64,000 nucleotides of DNA from Xenopus tropicalis (GCF_000004195.4 NC_030678.2:37553701-37617700); one strand, 5' to 3'. Shown: positions 25,128 to 38,504, numbered from the stretch's first letter. Made by a program: numbers and translations. Notes: generated by a model from the sequence alone, not told the origin.

Positions 25128-26478
25128 AATTTATCTTCTAACACCTACTCTTATATACACCTTTTATGGTATAAATCATTTTACACACCTTTATAAATAA
25201 TATCTATTAGTGTTAACATCAAATCACATGCAAAATCACAAGGATAAGAACCTTCATAATACATGCATTTATGATGTACTGTTATAGAGATTATAATAAA
25301 TTAAAATATATATATATATTTATAAATACATTGCTAACATCTAAAATTTTATGTATAGGTTTCAGTAAAACTCTAAATGATGAAGCTGCAGAAAATTATA
25401 CCTTTTGGGGTATTTTTTTGAGGGGTAATTGATGCCCACTTCCCACCACTGCAATAAAAAATACAACAATGTGTTCTCTAAATTAAGAAAACTGAGTAAT
25501 ATGTATTAATTTCATTGTTAGCATTATGTAAATATTTGTTTCAGATCTTTGCATTATTCTTACTACTGTACATTATTCTGGTTACTACAGTTTAATGCAC
25601 TTTTGCAATTTAGCGCCTATGTTAGCATATAGGCCCCAATGATTTTGTTTCATTGTTTAACTGGAGTTAGGCCTTAAATGTTTGCTTTCAGGTCTTCCAA
25701 TGGATCAAGTGTCCCCCTATGTTTGTACCAAAGTAAGGGTTAGTCCAACAAAATTCTATACAGAATATGAATAGAAGAATGAGACATTATGAAAAATGAG
25801 ACTTCAGCCAAAAGAATAAAAAATGATAAATATGATTATAATTAGTAGAGATTTTCAGACGCTATAGTACTGTATAGGGAATACCTACTGTAGTCACTGT
25901 ATCAATATATATGTGAGGTATGTGTTACATTTTTCAAACTATTCTAAAAATAATGAAATCCCTGATGTCTGCTGATAAAACATTAATAAAAATTGCTACC
26001 CTTTAAGTTTCAGAATCCAAGACACTATTATTTTTAAAACTCCTTTATTGCATGCTTTATTTGAGAGTTGGGATTTTCACATCCACAAGCAATATATATT
26101 CACAATCCCATCTCTACTTTCTCTGTATCTGAAGGTACCTTAATTTCCCCAGGGTTTCTTGTTATTGTGCTTTAGTTATCTGGAAAAAAGATTAAAGTCA
26201 GATGCGTTTCAGGTATTGTAAACAAGGTTTAAAACCTTTGAATGTTTCAAAGACTTTAACCTGCCCAGATATGACTTTTGGGCATATGTACATCCAATAT
26301 TATTTATAATGCTACAAGCAGAAATGCATCACTTTTACAGAATGTCATGTTTGTCATGCTCCGGGTTAGGTCTGCTATATGAAAAATCAAATTCAGTTTT
26401 TTTTATTTTTTGTCCAATATTTTTTTATATATAAGTTCAATTTGTTATCCATTAAAATGTAATTTACAAGGATACTAG
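25128..26478. other. No gene seen
   Basis: AT-rich with a TA-rich run near 25300-25322. Nothing recognised. Confidence 0.6.
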
Positions 26479-26790
26479 GGGGGAGATTTGTTAAGACACG
26501 AACGCTCGGAGCGTTCCTGCGCGACTTTTTTGTACGCCCGTGTAACTTTTTCATATGCTTGCACGACTTTTTGGTACATTTGTGCAAAAAATTCGGAAAG
26601 GTTCTGCCGCTGTTTAGAATCGTTCGGTATGAAAATTTCATGACTTTCGGATCGCCAATACGATATTATCGTGACTAATACGATTTTTTCATAAGCATTT
26701 TCGTGATATTTGCGATCTTCAGAAATTATCGTATCCAATCCGAATTTTTCCTATTTGTGCTTTGAACTCGTGTTTTAATGAATTGGCCCC
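26479..26790. mobile_element. GGGGC...GCCCC TIR element
   Basis: 312 bp, starting GGGGGAGATTTGTTAAGACA and ending TTAATGAATTGGCCCC, with TAG on both sides. The interior matches 17672-18014 and 63456-63804 (CGCTCGGAGCG; GATCGCCAATACGATATTAT). Confidence 0.8.
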
Positions 26791-26927
26791 TAGGGGTATA
26801 TTGAGAATGGTTTTTAAAAGATTTTAGTCCAAATTATGGTGTAAATATTGGTAGGAAGCAGTGCATATTTATAAAGCTCTATTGAGCTCTCTATTGAAAA
26901 ATAATCTTAAACTAAAACAAATGTTAA

Positions 26928-27275
26928 AGAGATACTGACACCAGAAAGTAAATCTTTTTTTCACATCTATAACATTGTCTTTGCAAGAACTTAATAATTT
27001 TGCCATAAAAATATTTGCCTGATGCGTTTACATTACCTGTCTGACCCTCTGTTCCTGTATGAGGGGGCAGCCATATTTGTCTGTTAGCATTAGAAGCTAT
27101 AACTGACAGGTTGGGAAGGGACAGTCAGGTTGGCAAAACAGTCAGATTTAGGAACTTCAAGTAACAATTACTTACAAAACCAAACCTGTCAGCGAAAAAC
27201 CGTCAACAAGACCTATAGGTAGCTTTTTATGTATATTCATATTTTGAAAAGTAGTTTTTTCATGTCAGTATCACT
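26928..27275 (+). mobile_element. TTAA-flanked TIR element (GATACTGACA termini)
   Basis: Termini are AGAGATACTGACACCAGAAA and the complement of TTTTTCATGTCAGTATCACT, with TTAA at 26924-26927 and 27276-27279. About 348 bp, no coding capacity. It is a different TTAA family from the AGGAGAAGG elements. Confidence 0.7.
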
Positions 27276-27279
27276 TTAA

Positions 27280-29338
27280 AGGAGAGAAAAAAAGACAACC
27301 CTCTTATGTTTAATTATTTTATATATGCTTGATCAAATCACTTCATTCCTCAATTGGTTAACAAGACCATTTCCCCAAGTGTGCACATTCACTGCAAATT
27401 AATAACGGAAAACAGTATAGTGCCAATAACTGTGCCAAAAAGTGAAACAGTGCTATTCCATAAGTGCCAGTGCTGCCATAAAATACTTTAGCAACAGTAT
27501 AAATTCATTAATAAATAAAAACTTGAAAAAATCACCTCCTGAAATCACTACCACAATTCATTCACTAAAAAATTCAGAAATTTGATTGTGTTAAATATAA
27601 AATGACTAGGGCTATTTAGGATTTAAAAAAACACACCATAAATCCCACCTTGGTGTATAGAGCAAGATTGAAAATTAGAAAATTATAGATGGTGGAGATA
27701 TTCCCAAAATCTTCTACTATCTCATTTTGGCTATCTAAGCCCTGGGAATACCATAAGAAAAGACAAGGCAGGAACCTTGGAGCTGTTCGGGTTTTACCTT
27801 CCCTAAACTTGACTGAGAGAGCTAATTAACCTAATAGAACCTTAAACTCCTGGGATCTTTAAGAGAAAACAGACATTAGAGGTAGAATCAAGGGGAGCAA
27901 AACATTCTTACATAAATTGGCATACATACCAACTCCCAATCAATGTGGGCTTGGTACAAACAATGATACCCTCACTATAACTCTCTCCTGATGCGCGTTT
28001 TGCCAATGGCTTTTCCCTTTTACTAAAACAAATCGAATTGTTTATACCAAAAATAATAAAAATCCCATTGGATTTAATGGGACTTATTCAGGATTCAAGA
28101 TTTTTTGTTTTCAAGAAGAGTGTAAAATACTGTATAAAAAGTAATTGTCCTCAAAATGGGTTTTAAGTTGACACCTTTTAATGCAAAAAATGTATATTTG
28201 ATTATAATGTATATAAAATCATTACACAAGTTTATAAATGAGCAGAACCATACACAAACTTTTAGTATACTTTTTCTTTTTTTTAACCATACCTCTATAT
28301 TACAGTATGCCTACAAAAGGTTCTATTTAAGCTTAAAAATCTCAGACCACAAATTTGTCCTAACTCTAATTATCAATTACCGACCAACCTACCAATCCTA
28401 ACATGACTGGTAGGGGATATTTTCCCAGTGTACCAGTATAATGCAAAGCCTAAAATCACAGGCAAAAAGATGCCCATCATTTTCTATAGTAGCAATAAGC
28501 ACAATGCATTTACTAGCTACAATTTTTAAAGCAAATATCTATTTGGTATCTGTGAGTAAGGAGATCTTGTGCACACACAAATTAAAGGTCATTAGTATAT
28601 ATACTATATTTTACCACTGATCAGATTTTTTTGTTTTTTTTGGTTGCTGCTTCATTGAGGATTTAAACCCCCTTCATAACAAAATGCCATTGATACACTT
28701 ACATATATATACATTTCCAAATTAGTAATGCTTTAAAAAATTCTGTGTGGAACCTATGACACAAATTTTTATCATATTTTATGCACAACTATAACTTAAC
28801 ACTACTTGAAACTCATCTTTATTACTAAAGTACTGTACTTAATCAACTACTCCTAATAATCATTTACTCACATCAGTTCAGATTTTTTGGATAATTATCT
28901 TCCTGCTTGGGCCCGACCCCTATCCTAAAGCATTGCTCACATTCTTGGCAAGCAATTTCACAGATGCACATTGTAATTGGGATCAGACATTTATTTATTT
29001 GGAAGAAAAGTGTTATGTTGTATCAAAGAAACCAGACACACACACAGTTAAACTAAGCAAAAAACAATAAAGAAAACCCTTGACCTCTTTGGTCTCTAAC
29101 TAGTCTCTTGCTAGCGCTAGTCCTGCTGTTGGAAATCCCAGTAAAAAATATTCCATTTTAAATGGAACTTGGTGCATTATCAGAGAAAATATCCCTTTTC
29201 TAGAATCTTTTCAGTTATAAACAGGTTTCCATTTTGCTACCCTCTCTATATTCTGATCATACTGAGCTATACTGGTATTTGCTTGGTGACTGCTTATTAA
29301 GTAATTATCCCCCATGTGAGGAATTAACCTTCTCAGTC
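27280..29338. other. No gene seen
   Basis: AT-rich. The fragment CTCCTGATGCGCGTTTTGCC near 27986 resembles the inverted patch at 5717. No frame with family features. Confidence 0.55.
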
Positions 29339-29346
29339 CTCTTCTA

Positions 29347-29585
29347 TAGGGATGAGCAATTTTTTCACCAGGCATGGATTCACATTTCAGCATTGACGAA
29401 CTGTTTTGTGAAAGTTCCACAAAATGTTGCCACAAAAAATCACTGTCACATCAAAACATGTCATGGTCGCTTAAAAAAAGTCACACTGCACCCGTGTTTC
29501 ACAACTTTTATACCATTTTGCACATTTTTCTGTAAGTTCGCAAATGTTTTAGCAAAGTGATACGGGACAGATTCGCTCATCATTA
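29347..29585 (+). mobile_element. hAT-type MITE with perfect 8-bp target duplication
   Basis: 239 bp, starting TAGGGATGAGCAA and ending ATTCGCTCATCATTA. CTCTTCTA is repeated at 29339-29346 and 29586-29593. It includes the family block CACCAGGCATGGATTC. Confidence 0.88.
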
Positions 29586-29640
29586 CTCTTCTACATAACA
29601 GAGTAGGAAAGTTTAGCTGATCTGGAGCTTCTTACAGTAA

Positions 29641-30022
29641 AGGTGGCCATACACGGGCCGACTATAGCTGCCGATATCGGTCCCTTGGACCGATTCGGCA
29701 GCTAATCGGCCCGTGTATGGGGAGAGCAGAGCGGCCTGGCCGACCGATATCTGGCCTGAAATTGGCCAGATCTCGATTGGCCAGGTTAGAAAATCTGGTC
29801 GGATCGGGGACCGCATCGGCTCGTTGATGCGGTCCCCGATCCGACTGCCCCATTGCCGCCCACATAATCCGATCGTCTGGCCCCAGGGCCAAACGATCGG
29901 ATTATTTTTTTTTTACCTAAATGGTCCCCGATATCGCCCACCCGTAGGTGGGGATATCGGGGGAAGATCCGCTCGCTTGGCGACATCGCCAAGCGAGCGG
30001 ATCTGCTCGTGTATGGCCACCT
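29641..30022 (-). mobile_element. Harbinger-type MITE, copy 2 (inverted relative to copy 1)
   Basis: This is a 382-bp element with the same AGGTGGCCATACAC termini, flanked by TAA at 29638-29640 and 30023-30025. TAA is the complement of the TTA flanking copy 1, as expected for an inverted copy. Aligned by eye to copy 1 it differs at only about a dozen positions plus a small indel near 29880-29900, so both copies look young. Internal hairpins are conserved in both. Confidence 0.85.
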
Positions 30023-30025
30023 TAA

Positions 30026-33000
30026 GGCTTAACACAATGGACTGTTTTGTTTTTAATCTAATTTAAATTAGTTAACTATGAAACTACCAGATTTTCTTGC
30101 CATTATTCCTTGCATGCCTGAATAAGCGTTTTCTCCTCTGTATATTTCTAGGCAGACAGACAGGACTCTGGTTAACAGGCTTAATAAAATTAAATTCTTA
30201 TTTTTTTGGGTCATTTTCATGGGTATGTAAGAATGTTGTTTTTCTTTTTTTTTTATTATTATAGGGGTGGTTTTTGCTTATTGTAGACAATCTACTTTAA
30301 ACTTACTAATGCCTGGACTTCTAAGAATGTTAGACATGTAAGTTGCGAGTTTTTTTGTTGTCCATTTTATATCTGTACCAACTTGCCCATTAAAACACTA
30401 CATGTGCAGAATGTCATTACCAGCAATTTGATATTTTAGGAAAATTGATTTCTTGAATCACATACCTCTACTACTCTACTACGGTATTGGTGAATTTTAA
30501 TGAAATGCACATATGTAGAAAAAGTAGCAATATATGTGAAAAGTAGCGTCGATTCCAGAATTTGAAATCAAAAAATTATTCAGTTGGAATGGGTTACTAG
30601 ACAGAAGCAAACATTACATTAAATATTAAGGCTTAAGAAGATTGTTGTGGTATACTCTCTCTGCTATTGTAAGGGCTACAAGAGACTGAGTGTAAATCTT
30701 TATGCTATTTACCTATAAATGTTAATTGCAGTATGAGTGCTGCATGTGCAGCAAAAAATATACCTTTACTTTGTAGTATAAAAAGAAATCTAAAGTATAC
30801 ATTTAAATATGACCTTTAAAAATAATTACTATGGATTATGCTACCCACATTTCCCCCCCATTTGCAACAAATGTGTTTATTGGGTAAATGGCAAACTACC
30901 TTTTTGTTAGAAACAAATGCAAAATAATTGCACATAGTTGTTAAACCTGTGGTTGCAATTAAAGTTCAGGTCTGCGACTCACTAGTTACATACTGTGAGA
31001 CCTATTCAACAGAAATGTTCTCATCGACATGGAATGCAACAAAATCTTGTTATGCAAGACCCTGGGTAAAAGAAAGTCACTTAACCTCCATGTACTCTCT
31101 CACTGTGTCTTTATTCTAGCTGTGCTTTACTCATTTTTCACCCCTTACTGTGCTGGCATATTAAAAATTGCTTCTTTGTTCTCTCTATAAATGTAGCACA
31201 TTCTGTTTCTATCTTTATGCATTTCGGGAATTCTTTTTCAGCTGACACTATTAATGCTTCGTTGTAGTGCTTATTTTCCTATATAGAACATTCATATTAT
31301 TTTATACTGACATGAGGGCTATTTCTATATTTCTATTTCTCTCTCATTCTCACTCTCTCTATATATATTTATATATAAATGATAAAATGTTTCCTTTTTG
31401 CCGTTATTTTAATTATGGCTTTGTTCTTTATGTCGTTATGCACTTGGTTATGGTATGACTACATGCTATAAAGCTTCTTGGAGACAATCCTCTCATCTGC
31501 AAGATGGTCAACAACTACTTTAAGAAAAGAAAAAATAAAGTTTTGTTTCCATGTTGAAATTCCTCTTTGCTCCCCATATACAGTGTTAATTCATGTTACT
31601 ACATATTATTCACTGGGATACAGAATGCAACAACACTTTTCTGGCACTGTTCCCCTGTCCAGGATGAGGTCATCCACCATTTTTATTGCTAAAACATAGG
31701 TTTCTTGCTTATAATAGCTCACCACTCTGACCAATCAGATTATTTTATCCACAAGGAAGTCAATGGCTATTTTTTTTTTTTTTTTTTACAAAAAAGCAAT
31801 CTCTTGCTTCATTTCAACCCTATTTATCTGGTCAGTGAGAATGCACCATTCCATAATAAGTGATTACTACTCAGCAATACATTTTGATAAAGGACAAAAC
31901 ATGTACCTTTTCAAAGGTGGTGAGCTTTAATATAAGATCTATTTACCAAAAATAACAGCTCTGCACATCTGACCAATGACAATACACCACTCTACAGCAG
32001 TGTCAGGCCAAAGGTACAGGGCACCCAATGCAAGCCCCAACCCTAATCCTCACACCAATTACTTGCTCACCTACTAGGCTGAAATCAGATTCCTGCACAT
32101 ACTAATCCCCTAGATAGACACGTACTTATAGAGGTACTTGTTCACTACCAACCCCCCCAACTGTTGCCTGTTGCACCCTAGACACATGTCTCTTCTGCCT
32201 AGTTCTTTTCCTGCTTCTACAGTAATGAACAAAAGAAAACATATTCCTAGGGGGTTTCTGAATCTGTCTCTATTGCTACACAGCTACACATTAGCATGGA
32301 AAAGTATACAGAGCATGTTTAAATATAATTATTGAGGGGGAAAAAGCTTGTATTTTCTCAATTGTTGACTGTATCACGTCAAGAAAGCTAAATATTTTTC
32401 CTCCATCTTAAATGTAAATAATTTGTTTACTGTTCCTTTGAAATACCTCAAAGTTTGTTTATTCCAGTTTTGTAAATTTGTTCCAATGGTCTCTCCAAAG
32501 AAAATGGGAAAACAGAATTAAAGTCACAAGAGGTCATTGTATTAGTGACATTGGATCATTGTATCTCCCAAGACGCTGCTGTCAGTTTGGAGATAATCAT
32601 GAACAAAGCATTCTTTTGTGTCTTTATAAAGCTTTCCCATAGATTTTGCTAGGCACTTATTTTTGGTATTTTGTCTCCATGATTTATCTGTGAAGAAAAC
32701 CATGACAACCAATTACAACACATGGAATAGGCCTTAACCTTTAAGGTTTATTTGTAAAATATATGTAAAATCACAGATGAAAGTACAATGTACTTTTTAT
32801 CCTAGACAAAAAAATATGAAAGTGAAATAAAAAAATAAAATAAGAATGACCGAAAACCTTTAATACTATTAGCACTCAGATTTTTCTTGTAAATCTTGCT
32901 AAGTATCCCGTTTAATTCTAGACATTTTCAATGTTTTCCATTGTGAATCAATAAATGGTCTCTTTATTCCTATAATTTACACCCCTTTCTAGTTAATTTC

Positions 33001-34003
33001 ATGCAATAGGAGAGTGGTTTAATTTTGACTAATTCTGCTATCCTGGCAGAATGTTGGCTTCAATTATCCTAAAGTTTTTGCAGTTTAATTCTAGCAAGAC
33101 AATTAAAAGAGCTGTAATTCTACTGCCTCTGTTTGTATTGCTACTCTTTTGCTTACATCCACATATTGTGTGTGTGTCTGAATGGATGTAGTCTGTCTGT
33201 TTAGGCAAATGGAATTGTATATAAAAAATATTTTTCATTTACACTCACTTTTGAAGACATTTCACGGTGCACGAAGGAAAAAAATCAAGGGTGATACATA
33301 TACCCCTTTATCCTTGCTTAATACAGGGACATTTCTAAGATAGAGCTACTGTAGTTTTATGTTTAGACCCAAGGGAATAAGCTGAGATTGATTTTGGACT
33401 TCTACAATATAAAATAGCAGCTGTATGGTTTTATTTTATTAAAACACAGACATTTTACTTGTGAACACAGGTTTTGTTCTCGCAGTTTTTTTCCTGCAAT
33501 ACCAGGAAAAATCTTCCCTCCTAAAACTTGCTTAATTTAAAAAAAATGCAAAAAAATGATGATGTGAATAAGAGAACATGATTGAGATGTTGACTAGTAG
33601 TTAGAAGTTTGCGGATTTTGCTAACTGCTTTCACATTCACCTGTTTGAGATTTTCATACTATTTTTTTTTTCCTATTTCTAAAATTGTTTTATTGTGTTG
33701 CCCTGTTTATAAATATCTTGTAAATTCAGTCCTAACACAATCACAAACTATCACAATCAGACCTCTTATGATAGGAGTGAAAGTAGAAAAAAAAATTGAT
33801 ATATATATATTGGCACACTTCAGTTCTATTGGCAAAGTTGAAACACTTTTGACCTAATAACATTTCTTTAACATTTTACTGCTTACAAAATGTTTTAAAA
33901 ATTTTAAAATATAAATATGCAATTCCAATACTGACAGTTTCTATCAATACTCTTGTAAGTAATAAGCATTACTTCTTTAACACTTTATAAATAGGCCATT
34001 TAA
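30026..34003. other. No gene seen
   Basis: AT-rich with homopolymer runs (T run at 31770-31787) and a short CT/TA-rich stretch at about 31340-31380. Apart from the doubtful 31716-31926 pair, nothing recognised. Confidence 0.55.
31716..31926. repeat. Possible short TIR element (AGCTCACCAC termini)
   Basis: AGCTCACCAC at 31716-31725 is complemented by GTGGTGAGCT at 31917-31926. A run of 18 T lies at 31770-31787. No clear target duplication, so this may be chance. Confidence 0.35.
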
Positions 34004-34417
34004 AGGAGAACAAAGTTATTTCAGCATTTTACTGCCAATAGATTCACCACATAAGTGCCACCTAGAACAATGTATTTATTCTCAGAAAGCTTTATCATAC
34101 CTGAGTAAAGAGACCTAGAAGCTTCATCTGTTTGTTTAAGATTGCAGCTGCCATTTTAGCTCAGTTTTCATGGCTTCCTGCTTCCAGCTTAGCCGTTATA
34201 GCTCAAATTACACATTCCTAAGGGTGGGGGGAGTGAATGTTATGAATTTGTATGGGAGGGGGAGAAGAGAGAACTGTGTAGACTCTGAGAGAGGCTTAAG
34301 AAAAGGAGACAAGAAATTCTGTGTTTCTTTTGATAGTGCAGAATTTCTGTGAGTGCTTATGGCTGTATTTACCAACTTTCGGATAAAGCTTACTTAGTTT
34401 TTACCTTTCTTTCTCCT
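34004..34417 (-). mobile_element. T2-like TTAA element with both TTAA duplications
   Basis: TTAA occurs at 34000-34003 and 34418-34421 around AGGAGAACAAAG...CCTTTCTTTCTCC. The right part holds GTGAGTGCTTATGGCTGTATTTA, shared with the 44302 copy. Confidence 0.8.
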
Positions 34418-34421
34418 TTAA

Positions 34422-34921
34422 TAATGTCTGTATATAGATATATGTTTCTGATCTTTCTCTTTCTGCACATTGAAGTTGCTTTACATGATTAAGTAAATCC
34501 AGGTGATAGTAGGTTGTAGACTGCACATAATTTGTATTACTTCCAGTGTCTTGGAGAACAGGGATGGCTGTTGCTAAATAACAGTTTCATTTAATTACCC
34601 TTACTTGCTAGGAGAATTAGATGTGTGGATGTCTTTAAATTAAACAGGTGGTGGGCTTCAATTCATTGCTGGAATGAGCTAACCATTTCTCTCTGCTTGA
34701 TAATTAAGAGGATGTTTTTTTAGTTAATTAGGTACATTCTCGCAAAGGATTAAGCTTATCTTACTTCACAGTAAGTATATGAGTGTTTCATTTATGTATT
34801 AAAAATCAAGAGCTGTTCAAGTGACAGATGTGACAATGTGAATGAATAAAAGTTTAATTTAGTGTAAACAATTCCTATGTCTCTGTCAGTAAGGGCTAAA
34901 AAAATATTCAGAATTTAGGAG
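34422..34921. other. No gene seen
   Basis: AT-rich spacer between a T2-like element and mariner-type MITE copy d. Confidence 0.6.
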
Positions 34922-34932
34922 ATATATATATA

Positions 34933-35257
34933 CAGGTATAGGACCCATTATCCAGAATGCTCGGGACCAAGGGTATTCCGGATAAGGGGTCTTTCCGTAA
35001 TTTGGATCTCAATACCTTAAGTCTACTAAAAAATCAATAACACATTAATTAAACCCAATAGGATTGTTTTGCTTCCAATAAGGATTAGTTATTTCTTAGT
35101 TGGAATCAATTACAAGGTTCTGTTTTATTTCTACATAGAAAAAGGAAATCAGTTTTAAAATTCTGAATTATTTGCTTAAAATGGAGTCTATGGGAGACGG
35201 GCATTCCGTAATTCGGAGCTTTCTGGATAACGGGTTTCCGGATAAGGGGTCCGATAC

Positions 35258-35260
<3 letters not shown>
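34933..35260 (+). mobile_element. TA-flanked mariner-type MITE, copy d
   Basis: 328 bp with intact CAGGTATAGG/CCGATACCTG termini, inserted within a TA microsatellite (TA runs at 34922-34932 and 35261-35290). Very close to copy c, which suggests a young subfamily. Confidence 0.9.

Positions 35261-35290
<30 letters not shown>
35261..35290. repeat. TA microsatellite
   Basis: About 15 TA units directly after mariner-type MITE copy d. The tract resumes the shorter TA run before the element. Confidence 0.95.
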
Positions 35291-35294
<4 letters not shown>

Positions 35295-35413
35295 AACACG
35301 AAAACAGTATAATGATTTATGTGTTTAAAGCACATCTAGAATATGTAGCAGTATGGGTATCCAGCACAAAAAAGGCCATTATCAAATCAGATTGACTTAA
35401 AAGAGAGGGTGAC

Positions 35414-35712
35414 TAGTGATGAAAGAATCTGTCCATTGAAACATTTGCAAAATGGCAAAAAATTCATGAAATCATTGAAATCAGTGGGTGTTTTTTCACT
35501 ATGGCATTTTTGCAGTAACCTTTTCTGTGCAGCATACATTGGAGTCTACGGACACTTTTGTGCAACTGTTTTTGCAGAAAATTCATTGGAGTCTATAGTT
35601 AAATTGGAACATATTTTCATGGTGCAACATTTTGGGGTGGTTTCATGAAAATATTTGCTGATGCCAAATCTGAAATTCTGCCGCAAATCTATGCCTGCCA
35701 AAAAAAACACTA
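35414..35712 (-). mobile_element. hAT-type MITE, diverged
   Basis: It starts TAGTGATGAAAGAATCTGTCC. Toward the right it has ATCTATGCCTGCC followed by a damaged terminus ending CACTA, with the usual TTCGCTCAT missing. No target duplication is recognised. It makes up a large part of a spurious minus-strand open frame at 35546-35965. Confidence 0.6.
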
Positions 35713-37538
35713 AGAGCAAGGGCATAAGGCATGTATATCTCTCAGGCTTGCCTATGCTACACCGTGTGCCTGCCGTTAAAAATACAGTTACTGCCTGAGT
35801 GCAGGCACACAAGGGATCTGAGGTCGGCCTGAAAAACAGCTGCTTTTGTGCTCGTTGACTGACAAAAATGGGCTGATTGAAGCATATAGAGGCAGTGTGT
35901 GCCCCTGTCCTAAGGGTGACTGAATTAATATAAGGAATATAGAATCTCAGTTGGAAGTAGAACATAAGGTTGGGTTTGCTTATATTATGGAAGAGGTTTT
36001 TTACAGGGGAGTATACTCATGTATAAATATATAAGGCAACCAAACAATATACTGTCTTAAGCAACTATAAAGCTCTTCTAGACATCACTACAAATTCTAT
36101 GAAAGGAAAATTCTACCATTTATTGCCATGAAAGGGAAATATTTGGCCATTTTGATAAAATAAGTTCTTGCTGAGTAAGAACATTGCTGTGGCTCAAAGA
36201 AAAGCTTTCCCAACTTAGGTCCATAAAACATGCTTTTTGATTTTGAGACATCCCTCAAACATAATTAAGTGCAACTGAAGTTCCTCAGTATTATATCTTC
36301 AACAAGGAAACACCTACAAACAGCATTATAAATACATTTATAAAAGCAGAAAAATACCTATGTAAAATATATTATATATCCTTATATACAATAGATTCTT
36401 ATATACTTTACATATTCTGCAAGAAAATAAAATAGGGGAAACTATGTACAATTGTATCTATGCAACTTATTCCTCATCAGATGCTGACAACTGTGTGACT
36501 CAGAGTAATGTGAACTTTAGTTCCAGTATCAATATCATCATCCAATAAGCCACCCAACATGATCCAAAGCCACCTTATTACTGAAAGTTCTCTTTCAGCC
36601 AGAAATAATCTGCACTGATGTGCTGGTATAAAGCCAGGACAAACTTCCCATTTAGTGTACAAAATTATGATTATGATACAACAAGATATATAGTCATGTT
36701 CTTGTATAATGAACCAAGCTCTGATCCTGGTGTTCCTATTCCTTCCTCCTCTTGTTGACTCAAAGCCTGTTGCTAAAACCAGCCAGAATTACTTGGCAGA
36801 TAACACCTGCCGCTATATTAACACCATCTGAGAATACTGGAAGATTTTACTTTCCATTACAGTTGATCTAGAAACAAAATAAAATGTTTCTTAAGATTGG
36901 AAATTTATATCTGACCTGTGACATTAAAAAATAAGATTTAAAAATGATTCTTTTGGAGCTACAATGGTTTTATTAACAGATTATGCTATAATTAGTTTAG
37001 AAATCTGCAGACATAATTTAGGAATTATCATTTAATTAAAAGTTTGGGGGTTTACAATATATTTTTATAGGCTTTTATCACAACCGTCTTTTTTTTAACT
37101 TGGTAAGTTCTGATTTTTTCTGTTTCAGTGCTTTTGCTAATAATTGTGCGTGAGTTTCAGCACATGATTAAATGCTTAGTTAAAATGACCTTTCTCAATA
37201 TAATAAATGTGTTCTATTTTTAGTTTATTCATGGCTGTGTGAATACACACTTTATCTTGCTTCTCTTTGAGTAGTGTACTTTATACAAGGTTATGAAGGC
37301 AGATGAGCTTGTAGTGTAACTGCATCCAATCACTCCCATTGTAACCTGTCCTATTGTACATTCAATCTAGCACTAACCAATACATTTTATTTTTTTATTC
37401 CCCATTTACTGAAGAGCTTTTACTTTGTATTATTAAGCGCATCTCTCATTAATTTTCCAAGCAAGCAGTTATCTTTTTAGTTATATTTGGTTAATGGAAC
37501 AATAACACCAAAAAGTGTTTATAAATAATTAAAACATA
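35713..37538. other. No gene seen
   Basis: A slightly GC-richer block at 35715-35925 may be an unclassified repeat. A minus-strand frame at 36477-36662 contains AERELSVIRWLW, faintly like a hAT transposase C-terminus but too short to call. Confidence 0.5.
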
Positions 37539-38493
37539 GGGGCACATTCATTAATGTACGATTTAGTCCGAATACAAAATTTTTTTATTTTTTCTAAGTT
37601 TTAGAACTGTGCATATTTTCTGCGATTTTTTTTCCTCAATTTGCGCTACAATTTGTGCGACAAAACCGTATTTGTCACAACAAGTACGAAAGTTTCGGAT
37701 TCATTCAAGCTTCGGTATTGTGACTTTCCTTGGGCCGGGTTGGAGCTGCGAGTGCCATTGAGCCCTATGGGAGACTTTCCTTGGGCCAGGTTGGAGCTGC
37801 AGAGTGCCATTGAGCCCTATGTGAGGCTTTCCTTGGGCCGGGTTGGAGCTGCAGAGTGCCATTGAGCCCTATGGGAGACTTTCCTTGGGCCGGGTTGGAG
37901 CTGCAGAGTGCCATTGAGCCCTATGGGAGACTTTCCTTGGGCCGGGTTGGAGCTGCAGAGTGCCATTGAGCCCTATGGGAGGCTTTCCTTGGGCCAGGTT
38001 GGAGCTGCAGAGTGCCATTGAGCCCTATGGGAGACTTTCCTTGGGCCAGGTTGGAGCTGCAGAGTGCCATTGAGCCCTATGGGAGACTTTCCTTGGGCCG
38101 GGTTGGAGCTGCAGAGTGCCATTGAGCCCTATGGGAGACTTTCCTTGGGCCAGGTTGGAGCTGCAGAGTGCCATTGAGCCCTATGGGAGACTTTCCTTGG
38201 GCCAGGTTGGAGCTGCAGAGTGCCATTGAGCCCTATGGGAGGCTTCCAAAATCAGGCACTCAAAGTTCAAAGTCAGAAAGGTTTTCCCGCCATTTACGAT
38301 CATTCGGATATGAAAATTTAGTGACTATCGGATCGCCATTTGCAAAAGATCGTTTAAATAAAAAAAATTCAGAACTTTCGTATCGTAAGTACGAAATTTT
38401 CGCATTGAAACAAAAATAATTTTCTTGACATTTGCGATCATCAGAAATGATTGGATTTCGTGATTCAGATTCGTACATTAGTGAATCTGCCCC
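37539..38493 (+). mobile_element. GGGGC...GCCCC TIR element carrying a 52-bp minisatellite (about 10 units)
   Basis: 955 bp, starting GGGGCACATTCATTAATGTA and ending ACATTAGTGAATCTGCCCC, with ATA on both sides. The left arm, minisatellite 37725-38245 and right arm follow the same plan as 54944-56319 and 59423-60295 but in the opposite orientation. Confidence 0.85.
37725..38245 (+). repeat. 52-bp minisatellite, about 10 units
   Basis: The unit contains CCTTGGGCCGGGTTGGAGCT, GCAGAGTGCCATTGAGCCCT and ATGGGAGACTTT in order. Units differ by single bases (GGGCCG or GGGCCA; GAGACTTT or GAGGCTTT). GC content is far above the flanks. There are no spacers, so it is not a CRISPR array. Confidence 0.95.
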
Positions 38494-38504
38494 ATAGTGT
38501 ACTG

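Noticed and set aside
29713..30066. 117-codon plus-strand frame across the GC-rich block
   Set aside because: It spans a palindromic Harbinger-type MITE; matching frames appear in copy 1 and on both strands because of the palindromes.
35546..35965. 139-codon minus-strand open frame
   Set aside because: About half lies in a hAT-type MITE, no domain is recognisable, and composition is irregular; best explained by chance.
36477..36662. Possible hAT transposase C-terminal fragment (AERELSVIRWLW)
   Set aside because: Only about a dozen residues are suggestive, flanks show no further similarity, and no cognate termini were found.
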